Source of the DNA: an uncultured Planctomycetia bacterium
GTDB lineage: Bacteria; Planctomycetota; UBA1135; GCA-002686595
DNA: 64,000 bases
Direction: 5' to 3'
Assembly: GCA_938003765.1 (NCBI GenBank)
Contig: CALKYE010000057.1
Coordinates: forward strand, 1-64,000
Positions within the stretch are counted from its first letter, which is position 1; every line of letters starts with the position of its first letter. Under the pieces are notes generated by a model. It searched no databases. It had not been told where the DNA came from and worked only from the letters and a program-made list of their open reading frames with translations. Both the position numbers and the translations under genes were made by a program. This document shows, piece after piece, positions 34,231-44,102 of the stretch.

Positions 34231-35499
34231 CTACAGCCAGTTCTGGTTGTTGTTGGCCTTGTCGAGCGCGTTCTTCAGCTTCTCCTGGAGCGCGCGGTCG
34301 GGATCGCACGGCGGCGTGTATCCGTCGTGCGCCAGGGCAGCGTTCGCCGCGTCGATCAGCTCAGCGATCGTCATCACGCCGCACTGCGTCTGCACGCGGC
34401 AGTTCAAGCTCACGCGGCCCGAGAGGACGTTGAGCTTCATCGCCGCGAGGTGCGACGAGAGCTTGTACGCCATGTTGTAGGCGCTCGAGCCGGACATGTA
34501 GAGCTTCCACGAGCACACGTTGCCGGTCGGGTTGTAGTTCCAGCCGATGGCGTTGACGAGGTTGAGATCGCTCAGCTCGTCCCACCAGTCGCCGGCCTGG
34601 ATCTGCGCGATGCCGTTGTTGCTGCGCCAGAAGCCCGGCGTGCGGCCTTCGCACTGCGTGTCGACGCTGAACTTGCCGAAGTCCACGACCTGCGAACCGC
34701 AGCCGCAGTTCATCAGCCGCACGTCGAGCGGCGTGGTCGCCTGGTGGAGCTGCGTGTCGATCTCGAGCACGACGCTGCAGTCACCCGAGACGACGTTCGA
34801 GAACACGTACGCGCCGAAGTTGTCCGTCGTCGTCGTAGCGACCACCTGGCCGGGATTGGCGGGGTGGTTGGAGACCATCTTGACCACCGAGCCGGCGATG
34901 CCGGGCTCGTTCGCATCGCGCACTCCGTCGTGGTCGGTGTCGTGGAAGACGATGCCGCTCACCGTCGCGGGCTGTCCGTCGCCGATGCGCAGGTAGGTGT
35001 TCTCGACGATGCGGAAGTCGCCCGTCGGGAGGAGTTCGAACAGCAGCACCTTCTTGGCGCACAGCAGGTCGGGACGGCCGAGGTACGGCGCGGGGCTGAC
35101 GAACGGGAAGATCGGCATGCTGTGGCCGACACCGCCCGGACCCACTCCGACCGGCGGCAGACTCGGGTCGGACGACAGACGCGTCATCGTGATGACGCCA
35201 TTGGTGTTGACGACGTCGAACAGGCGATCGGCCAGCGGCAGCGGGGAGAGCGGCTGGAAGTTCAGATCGAGCACGTCGTAGAAGTAGATGCCCGACGGCA
35301 GCGAACCGTCGACCAGCGCGTAGACCTTGTCGCTGTTCGAGATGTCGAGCGGCGCGTTGTAGATCGGGCCGTTGACCGGGAGCTGGATCACGATGTCGGG
35401 CAGCAGGTTGCCCTGCGCGTCGACGAGCAGGTCGGACACGTCGGCCAACGCCGCCCCGGACACGAGAGAGATGGCGGCGAGGGTCAGGAGAGACTTCAT
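34231..35499 (-). CDS. secreted protein with SdrD-B-like domain and TPGFW-type C-terminus
   Basis: 422 residues from an ATG at 35499. The signal peptide is MKSLLTLAAISLVSGAALA. Residues about 20-195 are beta-rich with Pro- and Leu-rich text and no named family. VSGIVFHDTDHDGVRDANE (near residue 200) and the following strands form an SdrD-B-like Ca-binding domain. The last 140 residues begin GRTPGFWRSN, with conserved Trp and Cys residues (CSWKLYMSGS, CRVQTQCG), resembling the secreted 'TPGFW' domain seen in cell-surface proteins. Codon use has more A/T at third positions than neighbours, common for Asn/Thr-rich secreted proteins. Function unknown, probably surface or matrix. Confidence 0.75.
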   Translation of the reverse strand: MKSLLTLAAISLVSGAALADVSDLLVDAQGNLLPDIVIQLPVNGPIYNAPLDISNSDKVYALVDGSLPSGIYFYDVLDLNFQPLSPLPLADRLFDVVNTNGVITMTRLSSDPSLPPVGVGPGGVGHSMPIFPFVSPAPYLGRPDLLCAKKVLLFELLPTGDFRIVENTYLRIGDGQPATVSGIVFHDTDHDGVRDANEPGIAGSVVKMVSNHPANPGQVVATTTTDNFGAYVFSNVVSGDCSVVLEIDTQLHQATTPLDVRLMNCGCGSQVVDFGKFSVDTQCEGRTPGFWRSNNGIAQIQAGDWWDELSDLNLVNAIGWNYNPTGNVCSWKLYMSGSSAYNMAYKLSSHLAAMKLNVLSGRVSLNCRVQTQCGVMTIAELIDAANAALAHDGYTPPCDPDRALQEKLKNALDKANNNQNWL

Positions 35500-35531
35500 T
35501 CGAGGGTGTGGAATCGAGGAGTGTTGCGATG

Positions 35532-35555
35532 AAAAAACGCCGCAACGAGGCGGCG
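35532..35555 (-). terminator. Rho-independent terminator after panB
   Basis: Read leftwards, CGCCGC, a 6-nt loop and GCGGCG are followed directly by six Ts (35537-35532). It lies about 70 bp downstream of the panB stop and upstream of the SdrD-like gene, separating the two units. Confidence 0.8.
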
Positions 35556-35623
35556 CGACGCGAGAACTCTCCCCCGCTGTCCGCACTCCGGCAAGCTCGA
35601 ACCCGCGCGCGCGCGCGGCGTCC

Positions 35624-36454
35624 TCAATAGCTCTCGTCGGCGCCTGGAAATTCTCTCGCCTTGACGTCGCGCTGGTAGCGCTCGAAGGCGGCAAGCATTT
35701 CCTGGCCGAGTTCCGCGTAACGCCGCACGAAACGCGGGTGGAAGCGCGTGTAGAGGCCGAGCATGTCCTGCGTGACCAGGATCTGCCCGTCACAGCCCGC
35801 GCCGGCTCCGATGCCGATGACAGGAATCTCAGCTCGGGCGGAAATCTCTGCCGCCAACTGCGCCGGGACCTTCTCGATCACCAGCGCAAACGCGCCCGCT
35901 TGCTCCAGCGCCACGGCGTCGCGGCGCAGCTCCTCGGCCTCCTCCGGTTCGGTCGCGCGCACCTGGTAGGTGCCGAACTTGTGGATCGACTGCGGCGTGA
36001 GCCCCAGGTGCCCCATCACCGGAATCCCGACGTCGACGATGCGCCGCACGGTCTCGCAGATCTTCTCGCCGCCCTCGAGCTTGACCGCCTCGACGCCGGC
36101 TTCCTTCACCAGTCGGCCCGCGTTGCGCAGCGCCTCGTCCGCGTTCACCTGGTAGCTCATGAACGGCATGTCGCCGACGACGAGCGCGCGCTGCACGCCG
36201 CGTGAGACGACCTGGCAGTGGTAGAGCATCTGCTCCATCGTCACGCCGACCGTCGTGTCGAGGCCTTGCACGACCATGCCGGCCGAGTCCCCCACGAGGA
36301 TCACGTCGATCCCGGCGCTGTCGAGCAGCTCGGCCGTCAGGAAGTCGTAGGCCGTGAGCGCTGCGATCGGATCACCGTTGCGCTTCATCTGCAGCAGCGT
36401 GCGCGTGGTGATCTTGCGCTGTCTCTTCGATTCGGGGCGCGGTTCGTTGGACAT
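35624..36454 (-). CDS. panB: 3-methyl-2-oxobutanoate hydroxymethyltransferase
   Basis: 276 residues. ALTAYDFLTAELLDSAGIDVILVGDSAGMVVQG is fully diagnostic in parts: the VGDSAG motif binds Mg, MPFMSYQ and KLEGG follow, GHLGLTPQS is the substrate segment, and LVIEKVP carries the catalytic Glu. PIIGIGAG appears as PVIGIGAGAGCDGQILV. It makes ketopantoate from 2-oxoisovalerate and methylene-tetrahydrofolate, the first step to pantothenate and CoA. No panC or panD is adjacent. A clear terminator follows. Confidence 0.95.
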   Translation of the reverse strand: MSNEPRPESKRQRKITTRTLLQMKRNGDPIAALTAYDFLTAELLDSAGIDVILVGDSAGMVVQGLDTTVGVTMEQMLYHCQVVSRGVQRALVVGDMPFMSYQVNADEALRNAGRLVKEAGVEAVKLEGGEKICETVRRIVDVGIPVMGHLGLTPQSIHKFGTYQVRATEPEEAEELRRDAVALEQAGAFALVIEKVPAQLAAEISARAEIPVIGIGAGAGCDGQILVTQDMLGLYTRFHPRFVRRYAELGQEMLAAFERYQRDVKAREFPGADESY

Positions 36455-36488
36455 GCGGTGTGAGGCTGAGAGCTTCGGGGCGGCGAGG

Positions 36489-38141
36489 TCAGTCTACGGG
36501 TGCGAACGCCGGCGCCGTCGTCCGCAAGAGCGCGTGAGCGCTGCCGGCGCCGTCGAGCGCGGCGCTCATGATCCCCCCCGCGTAGCCCGCGCCCTCGCCG
36601 ACGGGATACAGGTTCTCGATCCCTTGCGCGGAGCGGCGCTGAGCGTCGCGCACCATGCGCACGGGACCCGAGCTGCGCGATTCAAGGCCCACGAAGAGTC
36701 CCTCGTTGCTCGCGAAGTGCGGGATCTGTCGCTCGAACAGCGCCAGCGCGCGCCGCAGCGCGTCGCGGCCGAGCGGCGGGAGCAGTTCGTCCAGCCGCGC
36801 CGGTCGCTCGCCGAAGGTGTACGTGGAGCGACGCACGTGCTCGCCGACGCGCCCCTCGATGAAGTCGCGCGCGCCCTGCGCAGGCGCGGTGTAGTCGCTG
36901 CCGCCGGCTTCGAAGAAGCGCCGCTCGAGCACGCGTTGGAACTCGACGCCCGCGAACGCGCCTTCGCCGAAGTGCTCCGGTCCGAAGGTGGTGACCAGCG
37001 CTGCGGTCGCCCACGCCGACGAGTGCTTGGAGTTGCTCATGCCGTTCGTGCACAGGAGCCCGGGCTCGTTCACGCTCGCGACGATGCGGCCGCCCGGGCA
37101 CATGCAGAACGAGAACGCCGACGGGAGTCCGTCCGACGCGCGACACACGAGGTTGTAGCTCGCGGCGCCCAACGTCGGGGTGGATCCGCCGAAGCGCCCG
37201 CGGTCGATCAGCTCCTGGCTGTGCTCGATGCGCAGGCCGAGTTGGAACGGCTTGGCGGCGAACGCGACGCCCTGTTCGGCGAGGGTGCGCCACGTGTCGC
37301 GCGCGCTGTGACCGACGGCCAGAACGACCGCCGAGGCCGCCACCTCGCCCGCGCTCGTCCGCACCGCGCGCACGCGACCGGACTGGAGCACGAGGCCTTC
37401 GACGCGCGTGTCGAAGCGGAACTCGACGCCCTCCGCCTCGAGGCGCGCGCGCAGTCGCGGCAGGATGCGGTGCAGCTTGTCCGTGCCGATGTGCGCGCTG
37501 GAGTCGTAGAGGATCTCGGGCGGCGCGCCGCACGCGACGAGTTCCTCGAGCAACGGCACTTCGAGCGGATCGTCGACGCGCGTGTAGATCTTGCCGTCCG
37601 AGTAGGTGCCCGCGCCGCCTTCGCCGAACAGCAGGTTGCGCTCGGGATCGACCTCGCGCGTGCGGTGGAAGCGCACGACGTGCCGTCCGCGCTGCTCGAC
37701 GCGAGGTCCGCGCTCGAGCAACACGACGCGCGCGCCGTTGCGGGCCAGCACGTGGGCCGCGAACAGTCCGCCGGGGCCCGCGCCGACGACCACCACCGGC
37801 GGCGCGCCGCTCGCGCGCCAGGACGGATCGACGTCGTCGATCTCCACGCCGACCTGCGGCGGCGCCTGCTTGGCCCTTCCCGAACGCAGCGCGCGCTCGA
37901 GACGCGCCGGACGGCGCCGTGCGTCCACGATCAGGTCGACGTGGCAGACCCAGCGCAGCCGTCGTTCTCCTCCGCGGACGCGCGCATCGAGCGCACGCCG
38001 CGCGATGCGCATCCCGCGCAGCGCGCCCGAGTCGAAGCCCAACTCACGCGCCGCGGCCTCGCGCAGCTCGGTTTCGCTCGCGCCGACCGGCGCTTCGAGT
38101 TGGAACAGGCGCCAGGTGGCGAGCGGTGCGGATTGATTCAT
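36489..38141 (-). CDS. FAD-dependent dehydrogenase, COG2509 type
   Basis: 550 residues from an ATG at 38141. The N-terminal 90 residues form a separate alpha/beta domain. VVVVGAGPGGLFAAHVLARNGARVVLLERG is the FAD Rossmann motif (GxGxxG at about residue 118-123). LLFGEGGAGTYSDGKIYTRV, SAVVLAVGHSARDT and the closing LYPVGEGAGYAGGIMSAALDG are the hallmarks of the COG2509 family of uncharacterised dehydrogenases. The substrate is not known. It lies 34 bp upstream of panB in the same direction and may share its transcript. Confidence 0.87.
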   Translation of the reverse strand: MNQSAPLATWRLFQLEAPVGASETELREAAARELGFDSGALRGMRIARRALDARVRGGERRLRWVCHVDLIVDARRRPARLERALRSGRAKQAPPQVGVEIDDVDPSWRASGAPPVVVVGAGPGGLFAAHVLARNGARVVLLERGPRVEQRGRHVVRFHRTREVDPERNLLFGEGGAGTYSDGKIYTRVDDPLEVPLLEELVACGAPPEILYDSSAHIGTDKLHRILPRLRARLEAEGVEFRFDTRVEGLVLQSGRVRAVRTSAGEVAASAVVLAVGHSARDTWRTLAEQGVAFAAKPFQLGLRIEHSQELIDRGRFGGSTPTLGAASYNLVCRASDGLPSAFSFCMCPGGRIVASVNEPGLLCTNGMSNSKHSSAWATAALVTTFGPEHFGEGAFAGVEFQRVLERRFFEAGGSDYTAPAQGARDFIEGRVGEHVRRSTYTFGERPARLDELLPPLGRDALRRALALFERQIPHFASNEGLFVGLESRSSGPVRMVRDAQRRSAQGIENLYPVGEGAGYAGGIMSAALDGAGSAHALLRTTAPAFAPVD

Positions 38142-38230
38142 GGCGGGGACCGCTTGAGGTCCAAGTGCTGCTTCACGCCCTGCGACGAGCGTGGCGTCGC
38201 ATGGTACCAGCGCGCCGCACGCGCCCGGTG

Positions 38231-38265
38231 TTGACGCGCGTTCCGCGCCGCGCGACTGCTACTCT
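38231..38265 (+). promoter_or_regulatory. possible extended -10 promoter for the methyltransferase gene
   Basis: TGCTACTCT (38257-38265) has the TGN extension and a TACTCT hexamer, 8 bp before the TTG start. TTGACG lies at 38231-38236, but the 23-bp spacing is too long for a standard pair, so the extended -10 may act alone. Confidence 0.35.
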
Positions 38266-38273
38266 CTGCGCGC

Positions 38274-39479
38274 TTGGCCAAACTGCAGAACCTCACCCCC
38301 GAAGAGTTCGCGCCCGTACTCGCCGATCTGGGACTCGAGCCCGCGAGCTTCGCGGTGGTCGATCCCGCGCCGCCGCCGCCGAGCGAAGGCCGCTCCGCAC
38401 CTCCGGTGCCGCGCGCCAACCTCGTGTTCGGGCAGATCGGAACCGGGCTGGACATCCCGCGCGCCTGCGGGCTCTACCGTCAGCGCGCCGATGCGTCGCT
38501 GCCGCCCGACGGCTGGGCGCTGTTCTTCTTGAAGGACGCGCGCCGCGACGAGGAGCTCGCGCGCTGGCGCAATCACCTGTGGCCCTGGCTGCACGTGACC
38601 GCGGTGTATCGCATCGCGAACGGGCGCGCAGAGCGGCAGACGCTGCAGGGCCGCACGCCCATCGACGGCGCCTGCCCCAAGAGCGGCGTGATGCTGGTGG
38701 CGCAGCGGCGCGAGCAGGTGCTCTCGCCCGGCGCGACGGTGTCGAAGTTCGACACCAACGCCGGCGGCTGGAACGGCGAGCCGGGCAAGCCCGGGTACGC
38801 GCACTTCCGCTGGATGCGCCGCTACGTGGCGCACTTCGCGCAGGCGCGCTCGGCCCGGCGCATCCTCGACTTCGGCTGCGGCGCCGGCTGGGTGGGCGTC
38901 GAAGCGGCGCTCGCCGCGCCGGGCGCCGAGTTGTGCTCCTTCGATCCCAGCCCGCAGATGGTGAAGCTCGCGGAAGACAACGCGCGCGCGAACGGCGTCG
39001 CTCGCTTCAGCGGCCGGACCGGATTCGGAGAGGCGCCGCCGTTCCCCGCCTCTGGTGAAGCGCGCTTCGACTGCGTGCTCGCCTCGGGAGTCGTCAGCTT
39101 CTCACCCGACCACGAGCGCTGGTTCGACGGACTGTGCAGCACGCTGGCGCCGGGCGCCGTGCTGGTGGTCGGCGACCTCAACCGCACGTCGCGCGGGATG
39201 CAGCGGCGGGCCGCCGAGCGCGTGCTGCGACCTGCGCGCGAGCTCAACGCGCTCACGCTCGAAGAAGCGCTCGCCGCGCTGGAACGGCGCGGCCTGGCGA
39301 TCGAAGCCAGCGCGGGCTACCAGCTCAGCGATCCGTTCCCGCAGCTCGCGCACTGGTCCGACACGCGCGCGCGCGGAATGTTCTCTGGGCTCGTGCTCGC
39401 CGCCAACCGCATGGCCGCGGGCCCGAGCAAGAACCTCGCGCGCTTCGACTCGTGGGTCGTGCGCGCGCGCGCGAAGTGA
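38274..39479 (+). CDS. class I SAM-dependent methyltransferase
   Basis: 401 residues from a TTG; no ATG or GTG gives a better start. Residues about 1-175 form an N-terminal region without a recognised family, with a Pro-rich break (APPPPSEG). From about 175 there is a Rossmann methyltransferase: ILDFGCGAGWVGVEAA is motif I, LCSFDPSPQMVKLAEDNA motif II, FDCVLASGVVSFSPDHERWF motif IV and VLVVGDLNRTSRGM motif V. The closest general type is the Methyltransf_11/25 group; the substrate is unknown. It stands alone between divergent and convergent neighbours. Confidence 0.8.
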   Translation: MAKLQNLTPEEFAPVLADLGLEPASFAVVDPAPPPPSEGRSAPPVPRANLVFGQIGTGLDIPRACGLYRQRADASLPPDGWALFFLKDARRDEELARWRNHLWPWLHVTAVYRIANGRAERQTLQGRTPIDGACPKSGVMLVAQRREQVLSPGATVSKFDTNAGGWNGEPGKPGYAHFRWMRRYVAHFAQARSARRILDFGCGAGWVGVEAALAAPGAELCSFDPSPQMVKLAEDNARANGVARFSGRTGFGEAPPFPASGEARFDCVLASGVVSFSPDHERWFDGLCSTLAPGAVLVVGDLNRTSRGMQRRAAERVLRPARELNALTLEEALAALERRGLAIEASAGYQLSDPFPQLAHWSDTRARGMFSGLVLAANRMAAGPSKNLARFDSWVVRARAK

Positions 39480-39528
39480 CCGCGCGTTCGTCGCGCCGGA
39501 TCATCCCGCTGGACCTGGCGCGCCGCGC

Positions 39529-41112
39529 TCACTGCGCTCGGATCTCGAGCTCGCGCAGCACGTAGCAGCCCTGTGCGTGCGGCGTGAAGCGCATCTGCCA
39601 CGGGCCCTCGAGCTCGTCGTCGCACAGCTCGTACACCAGCTCGGCGCGGCCCGCACTGAAAGCGCACGAGACCGTGTTGTGCCGCTCCCACCGCGGCTCG
39701 CGCCGCGTGCGGTAGATCAGATCCATGCGCCCGTCGACGGGTGCGTCGATCACGAGCCGGAGCATCGCGCCGCTCAGCCCGCGCTGCGGCAGCGCGAGTT
39801 CGAGCACGGGTTGACCGCGCGCGGCGCTGAGCTCGAGCGCTCCATCGCGCGGCTCGAGTCGCGTCCCGCTCGCGGCCCGCCACTCGAGCGTTTCGAGCGC
39901 CGTCGCGCTGTCGGAGACGATCTTCCCCAGCGAGTCGAAGCGTGCGCGCGCGGCGCTGCTCGTGAGCAGCTCCCAAGGCGCCGGCGCCGTGTGGACGAGC
40001 GCTCGATCGACGTACAGCTCGACCACCGCGCGCGGCTTGCGCTCGTCGACGACGGCCAGATCGAAGCTCGACCAGTACGAACCCACGCTCGACGCGCTCG
40101 CGGCCCAGAAGCGCCGCAGGTACGGACCGAACGAGTCGTGGATCACCACCAAAGCGTCGGCCTGCGGGTCGTCGCGCTCGAAGGTCCACTCGCGCTCCTC
40201 GTCGAGGTTCGCTCCACTCGCATCGAGCCCCGCCGGCTCGCGGTTCAGCCAGCGCCAGGCCTGCTGCTGCAGACGCCCGTCGAGGTACATGCTGCTCGCC
40301 GAGCTGTCGCCCTCGCCGATCGCCTGCACGTCGAACTCCGCGCGCGACAAGGGGCGCAGCCGCACGCCCAACTCCCCCAGCCGCTGCGCAAGCGCCTGCT
40401 GCGCCGCGAACGCGCCGCGGTCCGTCCAATGCGCGCCGAGGCGGTAGTACGTCAGATCGTCGGGCCCGCGCTCGCCGTCGTGCGCCTTCTCCGCGAGCAT
40501 CGCCTCGCGCAGCTCCAGCACCATCGCGAAGCGCTCGCCCGACAACGCTTCGAAGAGCTGCTCGGCGCACGTCGTTCCGCGCTCGTTCCAGGGCTCGGGC
40601 AGGTGCTCGGGATAGACCTGATCCTTGTTCGGCGCGAGGGCGAAGACGTAGGCCACGTTGCGCTGCGCCAGCGCGCGCTCGCGCTCGCGCAGCATGCGCA
40701 CCCAGCCGTCGAGCCTCGCCGGAAGCAGCGGGAACGCGCCGCGCGCGACGTCGAGCCCGCGGTTGGCGGTCGTGAACAGCCACTCGCCGCGGCCGCGCAG
40801 CTCCAAGTCGCTCGGACTCTGCGCCAACGCGCTCCACACGAGCTGGTTGTGCGCCGCGAGGAGTTGCGTCCGCGACCAGAAGTGGTCGGCGTACCACGCG
40901 TCGAAGCGCCGCGGCCAGGCGAGCGCTTCATCGAGGTTGCGAGGCTTGCGCACCGGCGGCGCGGGCATGCGGCGCTCGGCCAGCGCGGCGGACGGTGCGC
41001 CGCCGCGCGCTGCGAAGAGCGCCAGTGGAGCCGTGAGCAGAATCGTGAAGCCGCTCGCGAGCACGCCGCGAGCGAAGCGACTCGCACCCGGGGCCGGAGT
41101 GGCCTCGCCCAC
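39529..41112 (-). CDS. AlgX/AlgJ-like SGNH acyl-transfer protein
   Basis: 527 residues with one N-terminal membrane or signal segment (about 13-35). The AlgX/AlgJ catalytic domain spans about 70-370: GEWLFTTANRG, FALAPNKDQVYPEHLPE, YYRLGAHWTDRGAF with the Asp/His pair, and VVIHDSFGPYLRRFW with the nucleophile Ser in the HDSF motif. In alginate systems such proteins pass acetyl groups to the polymer in the periplasm. The last 130 residues are a beta-rich domain that may bind carbohydrate. It is a second acyl-transfer candidate in the window, far from the 1543-2850 gene. It ends 15 bp after the accD stop, so it is last in an rpe-accD-algX-like leftward run. Confidence 0.8.
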   Translation of the reverse strand: MGEATPAPGASRFARGVLASGFTILLTAPLALFAARGGAPSAALAERRMPAPPVRKPRNLDEALAWPRRFDAWYADHFWSRTQLLAAHNQLVWSALAQSPSDLELRGRGEWLFTTANRGLDVARGAFPLLPARLDGWVRMLRERERALAQRNVAYVFALAPNKDQVYPEHLPEPWNERGTTCAEQLFEALSGERFAMVLELREAMLAEKAHDGERGPDDLTYYRLGAHWTDRGAFAAQQALAQRLGELGVRLRPLSRAEFDVQAIGEGDSSASSMYLDGRLQQQAWRWLNREPAGLDASGANLDEEREWTFERDDPQADALVVIHDSFGPYLRRFWAASASSVGSYWSSFDLAVVDERKPRAVVELYVDRALVHTAPAPWELLTSSAARARFDSLGKIVSDSATALETLEWRAASGTRLEPRDGALELSAARGQPVLELALPQRGLSGAMLRLVIDAPVDGRMDLIYRTRREPRWERHNTVSCAFSAGRAELVYELCDDELEGPWQMRFTPHAQGCYVLRELEIRAQ

Positions 41113-41127
41113 GTCTCTAGCGCCGCG

Positions 41128-42063
<936 letters not shown>

Positions 42064-42144
42064 GGCGCTCCTTGGCGAGGCAGATCCTAGCAGGCCGCGG
42101 CGCGACGTTTCGAACCGCGCCCTCCCACGCGCGCGGGGCCGCGC

Positions 42145-42861
42145 TCAGCCGTGCTGCGCGGCGGCGCCGAGCCGTCCGAGCTCGCGCTCCGCGGCGGCGC
42201 GGAAGCCCGCGATGGTGGCCCGCATGTCGCGCGCGCCGAACACGGCGGAGCCCGCGACGAAGCAATTGGTCCCCGCCGCGGCGCACAGGGGCAGCGTCGC
42301 GTCGTTGAGCCCGCCGTCCATCTCGATGTCGCGCTCGAACCCGCGCTCGCGCAGCCAGCGCACCTTGGTCAACACCTCGGGCATGAACTTCTGCCCGCCG
42401 AAGCCCGGGAACACGCTCATCACGAGCACGAGGTCGACGGCGTCGAGGTAGTCGGCGATGCGCTCGGGCGGTGTGTCGGGGTTGATCGAGACTCCGACCT
42501 TGGCGACGCCGTTGTCGCGGAACGCGCGCGCCACCTCGCGCGCCGCGGCAGCGTTCGCGCACACCTCGGCGTGGAAGGTGAGCACGTGCGCGCCGGCCTT
42601 CGCGTAGTGAGCGGCGTAGCGCAGCGGCTCGGTGATCATCAGGTGCACGTCGAGCGGGCGCTTGGCCACCTTGCCGATCGCTTCCACCACCGGCGGCCCG
42701 ATGGTCATGTTCGGCACGAAGTGGCCGTCCATCACGTCGACGTGCAACCAGTCGGCGCCGGCGGCCTCGACGCGCGCGATGTCGTCGGCGAGGCGCACGA
42801 AGTCGGCCGAGAGGAGCGACGGGGAGATCTGGATCGGCGGCGTTTGCATGCTGATGCGCAT
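42145..42861 (-). CDS. rpe: ribulose-phosphate 3-epimerase
   Basis: 238 residues from the ATG at 42861; ATG at 42849 gives 234 and is equally possible, neither having a clear ribosome site. ISPSLLSADFVRLADDI, LHVDVMDGHFVPNMTIGP with the metal-binding His and Asp, DVHLMITEP, LVMSVFPGFGGQKFMPE and IEMDGGLN are all diagnostic. It interconverts ribulose-5-phosphate and xylulose-5-phosphate in the pentose phosphate pathway as a TIM barrel with a bound divalent metal. Confidence 0.95.
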   Translation of the reverse strand: MRISMQTPPIQISPSLLSADFVRLADDIARVEAAGADWLHVDVMDGHFVPNMTIGPPVVEAIGKVAKRPLDVHLMITEPLRYAAHYAKAGAHVLTFHAEVCANAAAAREVARAFRDNGVAKVGVSINPDTPPERIADYLDAVDLVLVMSVFPGFGGQKFMPEVLTKVRWLRERGFERDIEMDGGLNDATLPLCAAAGTNCFVAGSAVFGARDMRATIAGFRAAAERELGRLGAAAQHG

Positions 42862-42940
42862 CGTAGTGGAGCGAGCCGGAAGTTCGACCCAGATCCCGAG
42901 CAGCTCGCCGCGAGCGCCGGGATCGTCACTCGGCCTGCCC

Positions 42941-43483
42941 TCACGCGCCTCGGGACGGCGCGGACACCACCCTGCGCCGCAGCATGCCCCACGCGCCGAG
43001 AACGAGCGCGAGCGGAAGCCAGTAGCTCGCAAACGCAGCGAACCCGAGAGCGCCGAACACGAGCGCTCCGCGAGGATCGAAGTGCGAGAAGACTCGCGCG
43101 AGCACGACGCCGAGCGCGCACGCCACTCCTGCTGCTGCGAGCGGACTCCAAAGAGGCCAGCGCAGCCAACGGCGCAGAAGATCCGCCGAGACTCCCAGCA
43201 GACTCACCAGCACGAACGTCGCGCTTCCCGCCAGCACGATCACGAGCGCGCCGGCGGGATAGAACAGCGGCCCGCCGAGATCGCCATCGGTCACGACGGC
43301 AACCGCGAGCGCCCCAGCCGTGGCGAGCGTGAACAGCAGCAGCGGCACGACAACGGCGCACACGCCGGCGCACAACATGGCCGAGAGGTGCGCAACGAAG
43401 AACGTGGCGACCTCGCCCCAAGGCGTCGCCCTCGGAGCGACTCGGGGACTCAGGATCGCAGATCGCGCGTCGGCTGGCGTCAT
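42941..43483 (-). CDS. four-TM membrane protein of unknown function
   Basis: 180 residues if started at the ATG at 43483. After a polar N-terminus there are four hydrophobic stretches: about residues 30-60 (AMLCAGVCAVVVPLLLFTLA), 70-92, 108-128 and 140-162, and a basic end (MLRRRVVSA). I recognise no family. The charge distribution suggests an integral inner-membrane protein. It lies 79 bp upstream of rpe in the same direction, probably an independent unit. Confidence 0.55.
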   Translation of the reverse strand: MTPADARSAILSPRVAPRATPWGEVATFFVAHLSAMLCAGVCAVVVPLLLFTLATAGALAVAVVTDGDLGGPLFYPAGALVIVLAGSATFVLVSLLGVSADLLRRWLRWPLWSPLAAAGVACALGVVLARVFSHFDPRGALVFGALGFAAFASYWLPLALVLGAWGMLRRRVVSAPSRGA

Positions 43484-43857
43484 CGGAGTGTGCGACTGTC
43501 CACCACGTGTCGCGTCGAATAGATCCACGCCGATCGCGCAGCGCACGGGCGCACGGCTCTTTCGACGCCGAACGCGGTGCGCCTCAAGTGTAGAGGGCGA
43601 GCCCGTGAGGTCGCTGCTCTCGATCGTCACGGACGGCGCGCGTGGACGTCACGCCGGGGGCAGCAGTTCCGGACCCGCTCGCTCGCAGACACGCAGCCTC
43701 CGAACGCCGCGGCAGTTCACACGACGACGGACACCGCAGTTGCTCGTCGCCGTTGCAAGCCACGGTTGCGCCGTGAGCACCCCGACCAGAGATCAGCGCA
43801 CCGCAGCTCGGCCGACGGCCTCCGTCGCCGACGTCCGGCGTTGTCCAACTCCTCGCC
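43484..43857. other. intergenic region without a supported gene
   Basis: Open frames here have mixed third-position composition and no recognisable protein motif. The stretch must contain the promoter of the leftward membrane protein and lies before the methyltransferase remnant, so decayed coding sequence is possible. I see no hairpin or repeat worth naming. Confidence 0.4.
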
Positions 43858-44075
43858 GTGGACCGAACTCGCTGCGTGACGCTGCGCGCGCACTACCCGC
43901 GACAACTGCGCTGGCGGGATCGGGAGACCGCTCTCGCCGCCACTCCGCTCCTGCCCGGCCAGCTCGTGCTCGATCTGGGCTGCGGCGTGGGCGACGTCGC
44001 AGCACGGCTCGTCGAGCGCGGCGCGCGGGTCGTCGGCGTCGATCTGAACGAGGATTCGCTCGCCGCGCCGCGTTC
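43858..44075 (+). pseudogene. truncated class I methyltransferase
   Basis: A GTG-started frame encodes about 70 residues that look like the beginning of a SAM-dependent methyltransferase: LVLDLGCGVGDVAARLVERG is a perfect motif I and VVGVDLNED a motif II. After about residue 66 the similarity to a methyltransferase stops, and the frame continues as antisense of the adjacent SGNH gene. The enzyme would lack motifs IV and V, so it cannot be functional in this form. A deletion or rearrangement that joined it to the 3' end of the leftward gene at about 44080-44100 is the simplest explanation. Confidence 0.6.
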
Positions 44076-44102
44076 ACCGCGGGCCAGTCGCTGGCCAGGC
44101 GA

